From the NCBI GenBank assembly GCA_963854835.1, contig OY978526.1:21978334-22042333 (forward strand): 64,000 nt of DNA, in the 5' to 3' direction. Source of the stretch: Megamerina dolium (lineage: Eukaryota; Arthropoda; Insecta; Diptera; Megamerinidae). This document shows, in pieces, positions 60,230 through 64,000 of this stretch. Within the stretch, counting starts at the first letter, position 1, and every line of letters starts with the position of its first letter. The translations under genes and the position numbers were made by a program. The notes under the pieces were generated by a model, which saw nothing but the letters and a program-made list of their open reading frames with translations, searched no databases and was not told the origin of the DNA.

Positions 60230-61278
60230 CGAGACCGATCCCAGAACTACCCGACCTACCAAAGAAAACACAACAAATTTGGGAAAATTTTTCTTCCTTC
60301 TTTATCTTCTTTTAGTTCTATACACTTTTCCCAGCGATATTCTATAGCTTCGATACCCTGTTTATAGTATGAACTGTCTAGCTCATTAAAATAGGTTTCT
60401 ACCGCAGCTATCCACCTCTTCATTGTTTGCAAATCTTCTATCACCAAGCCATTTTTTCAAATTTGGAAATTGAAAATAATCCGAAAGAGCTAAATCTGGC
60501 GAATAAGGTGCGCGCTGAAGCAATTCGAGCTTTAACTCATTGATTTTGGCCATCGAAGTAGCGGATGTGTGAAGTGGTGCATTGTCTTGATGAAACAACA
60601 CATTCTTTTTCACCAAATGTGACCTTTTTCCTTTAATTTCATCACTTAAACGCTGCAACAAATTAGCATAATGCTCGCCGTTGATTGTTTTTCCTTTTTG
60701 AAGATAATCAATAAAAATTATCCCACGTGCATCCCAAAAAACAGACGCCATAACCTTGCCTGCAGATGGAACTGTCTTCGCCTTATTTGGACACGATTCT
60801 CCCCCTTCAGTGCACTGTTTTGACTGCTCATCTTTGTCTCTGGTGTGAAATGGCGATCATCCAATACCATTTTGTGGATTTTCTTAACCGTTTCTGGCGA
60901 GGTCACCTCAATTGGTTGACCACTACGGCGTTCGTCTTGGCAGCTCGTACGACCTCGTTTAAACTCTGCCACCCAATATTTTAATGTCTTAAACGAAGGA
61001 GCAGACTCCCCCAGAGTAGAATCTAGGTTTAATATTCGTTGGACTGAGGCCTTTCAAATGAGAGTATTGAATTACATAACGGTGACCAATTTTTTCCATG
61101 TTTACAAATTCGCTGAGGTCGTTAACTTTCGATGGCTCCAAAAAAAATACTAAACAACGTGGCGCCTTGGAACTTAAAACATATGTTTTATAAGGTTGCC
61201 ACTTTTCATCAAAATAATTTTTTTCAAACTACTGCCGTCATCTATATGTCAGGTCGGGTAGTTCTGGGACCGCCCCCG
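60230..61278 (-). mobile_element. Mariner (irritans-type), internally deleted, 1049 bp
   Basis: Left end CGAGACCGATCCCAGAACTA.. and reverse-complemented right end CGGGGGCGGTCCCAGAACTA.. agree over 28 bp with 4 mismatches, both preceded by TA. The element is about 250 bp shorter than a normal 1.3-kb mariner because of one central deletion. Confidence 0.88.
60256..61099 (-). pseudogene. Mariner transposase pseudogene with central deletion
   Basis: Starts MEKIGHRYVIQYSHLKGLSP at 61099, with an early frameshift, then VAEFKRGRTSCQDERRSGQP and KKIHKMVLDDRHF. There the sequence jumps to FTPETK, omitting the second HTH and the first catalytic Asp (the DETW motif). It resumes with MASVFWDARGIIFIDYL, GKTINGEHYANLLQRL, LFHQDNAPLHTSA and YSPDLALSDYFQFPNLKKWL, then CIELKED. 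Second and third Asp positions are kept. Several frameshifts remain. Cannot encode an active enzyme. Confidence 0.88.
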
Positions 61279-62278
61279 TATATGTATACTTTTCTTTGTC
61301 TGTTTGAATTGGACTATTTAAAAAGCGAAGAAAAAAAGAAAAAGAGAGGCATGTACGTGGAAAAGAAAAAGGATGAAAAGTTGTACATCCTGTTCCGGTT
61401 TTTGTGTCAAATGAAATACCACCATTGTACGACGTACCAACTCTGTACAGCAAATATATAGTGACGATATTAACATGCACTGTGCTAACTCTAACAATGC
61501 TGAAACTAACAAATTCGAAAACAAAAGCTCGCTTAGTATGAACGAGCATGATGTTATCATCATCCATGTCATAATCATCAACATGTCGTTATCGTTATAT
61601 TCGTTGTTGTGATTGCTGTAATACTTAGATAGCCTAGGACAACATTTTAACTCTACGAGTACGAGTATATACTCGTAGTATGTGTAGCTATTTATAATCA
61701 TAGTTTCACACCACACCCACATCATTGGATTGGCAGTTTTACTAACTGAAGCGAAATGCATATACTACTTTTATTTAGTTTGAATGCACTTATACATCGC
61801 ATATGTGAGATTTGACCTTAATTCACATTCTCATTCAATTTTATTTTTATTCATATCGACGCTTTTAAAAGAAAAACAACGATTCTTCATTGCAATGTAT
61901 TGCCATATGTTGATATACATACATATTCATGAGCATTGTGAATATCTTCCAAGCATGAGGTCATAGATTTGATCAACTCGAAGGCATATTTTCAGAAAAA
62001 TAGCAGCAAATTTGCACCCTTTAATATTCTGCAAATTTCGCGGTCTTCAACGGCTCATAACCATAATTAGTCACATGACGTGAAATTCACCACAATTATA
62101 TTCTTGAGTTCCAGGAGCTGTTTAATATAGAAAAAAGGTCTTGCCACATTTTGTTGCGTTGGCAACCCAGTAAGACTAATGTTTGACGTTATCAATCTTC
62201 AAAATAAATGTAATTTTCGAAGTGGGCATTATTGGATTAATTCTCTTTTTTAATAACATATAATGTTGCAACATATAA
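61279..62278. other. Spacer, no gene seen
   Basis: Mixed AT-rich DNA. Overlapping open frames on both strands (about 61132-61761) are low-complexity and match no family. Confidence 0.45.
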
Positions 62279-62438
62279 TGGGTGCCGTAGCTCAGTGGTT
62301 AGTGTGTTCGCCTTCTGATCTGTAGGTCGTGGTTCAATACCCGGCTGATGCATAACAAATTTAATATCGAAAAGATTTTTCTTTCGAACGGTACGCACCT
62401 GTCGGCAAGCAATTGGCAATTCTTCCGACAGTAACAAC
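62279..62438 (+). mobile_element. SINE copy interrupted by LINE copy 2
   Basis: Best preserved A box (TAGCTCAGTGGTTAGTG) and B box (GGTCGTGGTTCAATACC) of all copies. The body runs to TTCTTCCGACAGTAACAA and stops where the LINE 5' end begins (62439); other copies continue ..TTTGTCATGG there. The missing 3' half would be expected after the LINE, outside the window. Confidence 0.85.
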
Positions 62439-64000
62439 GAAAGTCACCAATAAGAGTGGACGTCTTTCTTTTGATTTTTAGAAAAAAAAAAAAAAAAAAA
62501 AACAAATAAAATAATATCGTTTGCAAACAATTTGTTTATAATATGAGTGTTCAGCGCTCTCCTCCCCGGCAACGGCAATCGCCTATTAATGTGTGTGTAA
62601 ACAATAATTTGCAATCACCCGCGCAAACCCCCGCGATAAGTGCATTATCAAATAAAACAGTTGATACACACTGCACAAGTGAAAGTAACAGTGCAAATCT
62701 TTTGCCTGCACATATTAAAAATTCATCAAATTTTGCAACAACAATAAATACAGACAAAAAAAATAATTTGTTCTATCGTGATATACTATCTCCCTCTATA
62801 CCGTGGAGTGTACAATGTGCTTCTCCTGCTGTAACACCAACAGCTACAACATCAAAGCAATCAAATAACGGCACTTCTACTGAAGTGCATGACCCAGTAG
62901 TTAAAGCAACTAGTGCGATGACTAATAAAGAACCAGTTGCTGTTCAAACTGGTATTGATCGCTACATTACTGTAGTAAAGCGAAAGAGAAGTCCGCAAAA
63001 TTCAAAACAAATGAATTCAACAAAAATTCAAAAACAGAACACTGTCCCTATTAGTTCGGAAAATAGATACGCTCTGCTTTCAGGTGATGAAAGTGACGAA
63101 AATATTATCTCCAAGAAAAATTTCAAACCCCCACCCATTTTCTTGAGAGAACGCAACTCAGATAAGTTGATTTCTAGAATTACAAGTCTTATAGGACCAA
63201 AGAATTTCCATGTTGTTCCTATTCGCAAAGGCCAAATTGAGGAAACCAAAGTGCAAATCTACAGCGAAACTCATTATCGCAAAGTAATAGCGGAATTTGA
63301 TGCTGTAAAAAAGAATTACTACACATATCAGCTAAAAAGTAGTAAGGGCTTAATCGTTGTACTCAAAGGCGTCGAACCCAACGTTGATATTAACGAAATC
63401 AAACTTGCCCTTCAGGAAGAAGGGTTTCAAGCCAAAACAGTATTCAACATTCTCAACAAGAGCAATATACCTCAACCGTTATATCGTATTGAGCTTCAGC
63501 CTGAAACAAAACCCCTAAAAAAAGGTGAGGTACACCCCATATATAAAATTCGATATTTATTGCATCGCAAAATCACAATCGAAGAACCCCATAAGAGAAC
63601 TGGACCTCCTCAGTGCAGCAACTGCCAAGAATATGGACATACTAAGACATATTGTACCCTGCCAGCTGTTTGTGTGATTTGTGGAGATCTCCATAAATCA
63701 AACATATGCCCAAAATCTAAAGACGATGCTAGCATGAAAAAATGCAGCAATTGTGGAGGTAATCACTCTGCAAATTATAGAGGTTGCCCAGTATATGCAA
63801 CCCTAAAGCTAAATTTCTCCGCTAACAATCAACCTCTAAAACCAGTTGAGCAAACTCAGATAGCCAACTCAAGTAAGAGACAAAATATTGATGCAACACA
63901 ATTCTTCTCTGCAATCCCAAACAAGAATCAAACCAATTCATACGCTAGCGTGTTAAAACAAAACCTACACCAACAAAGTAACGTAAATAATGAGCAGAAA
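62439..64000 (+). mobile_element. Jockey-clade LINE, copy 2 (5' part, cut by window end)
   Basis: Same family and orientation as copy 1, about 3.7 kb downstream of its end. The leader is about 95 bp shorter through an internal deletion between GTGGACGT and the A run. Within ORF1 the only length difference is an in-frame 9-bp deletion near 62714; substitutions are few by eye. Confidence 0.9.
62543..64000 (+). CDS. LINE ORF1, copy 2, partial at window end
   Basis: Open for 486 codons to the last base of the window and nearly identical to ORF1 of copy 1, including the knuckles CSNCQEYGHTKTYC, CVICGDLHKSNIC and CSNCGGNHSANYRGC (Thr to Ser). The C-terminal ~50 residues and all of ORF2 lie outside. 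Same RNA-binding role as described for copy 1. No stop or frameshift is visible, so this copy may be more intact. Confidence 0.9.
   Translation, partial: MSVQRSPPRQRQSPINVCVNNNLQSPAQTPAISALSNKTVDTHCTSESNSANLLPAHIKNSSNFATTINTDKKNNLFYRDILSPSIPWSVQCASPAVTPTATTSKQSNNGTSTEVHDPVVKATSAMTNKEPVAVQTGIDRYITVVKRKRSPQNSKQMNSTKIQKQNTVPISSENRYALLSGDESDENIISKKNFKPPPIFLRERNSDKLISRITSLIGPKNFHVVPIRKGQIEETKVQIYSETHYRKVIAEFDAVKKNYYTYQLKSSKGLIVVLKGVEPNVDINEIKLALQEEGFQAKTVFNILNKSNIPQPLYRIELQPETKPLKKGEVHPIYKIRYLLHRKITIEEPHKRTGPPQCSNCQEYGHTKTYCTLPAVCVICGDLHKSNICPKSKDDASMKKCSNCGGNHSANYRGCPVYATLKLNFSANNQPLKPVEQTQIANSSKRQNIDATQFFSAIPNKNQTNSYASVLKQNLHQQSNVNNEQK

Noticed and set aside
61238..61761. Overlapping minus-strand ORFs of 109 and 147 aa
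   Set aside because: Low-complexity hydrophobic translations, overlap the mariner end, no motif, no splice or start context.

Overview
This window looks like nuclear DNA of a higher fly (Diptera, Cyclorrhapha). It is AT-rich, has GT-AG introns often only 55-75 bp long, carries a cadherin gene whose closest remembered match is Drosophila Cad87A, and is dense in mariner elements, Jockey-type LINEs and tRNA-derived SINEs. The species cannot be fixed by reading alone. All homology statements come from reading and memory of the families; no database was searched.

Layout: (1) 1-9.6 kb is repeat-rich intergenic DNA: SINE copies, a 265-bp tandem duplication, two dead mariner relics and one mariner (8078-9339) with TA-flanked inverted repeats and an uninterrupted DD34D transposase. 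(2) 9620-16778 (+) is a 17-exon cadherin gene, Cad87A-like, giving about 1923 aa if spliced as listed; every junction keeps frame. (3) 16.9-21.9 kb is AT-rich spacer with another SINE and microsatellites, probably including a long 3'UTR of the next gene. (4) 28009-21912 (-) is a 5-exon gene for an INO80 chromatin-remodelling complex subunit D homologue (about 1241 aa); its 2.2-kb last intron holds a mariner relic and a CpG-rich minisatellite. (5) 28.8-42 kb has a decayed I-like LINE tail, a ~140-bp tandem array, a possible decayed Tc1-like element and long AT-rich DNA without recognisable genes. (6) 42108-42249 (+) may be the first coding exon (strong Kozak ATG, good splice donor) of a gene whose remainder is not visible. 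(7) 43-54 kb is a mosaic of repeats: a trimeric higher-order tandem array, a GATTAA-rich block, tandemly duplicated SINEs, a MITE with long inverted repeats, a LINE tail, an inverted 'TTTCTTTCTAACCTC' repeat family and a triplicated ~298-bp repeat. (8) 54153-58773 is a nearly complete Jockey-clade LINE (ORF1, ATGA overlap, endonuclease/RT ORF2 with a single frameshift in an A10 run); a second, very similar copy begins at 62439 inside a SINE and runs off the window. A 1.05-kb deleted mariner (60230-61278) lies between them.

The two confirmed host genes are convergent (tails facing, about 5.1 kb between stop codons). The cadherin acts at the cell surface, the INO80D homologue in the nucleus; nothing suggests a joint pathway. 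I found no CRISPR array, genuine tRNA/rRNA gene or prokaryote-like system. The most notable material is in the repeats: a tRNA-Arg-like SINE family with a TTAGG-like tail, the higher-order tandem array, the inverted repeat family and the twin LINE copies.
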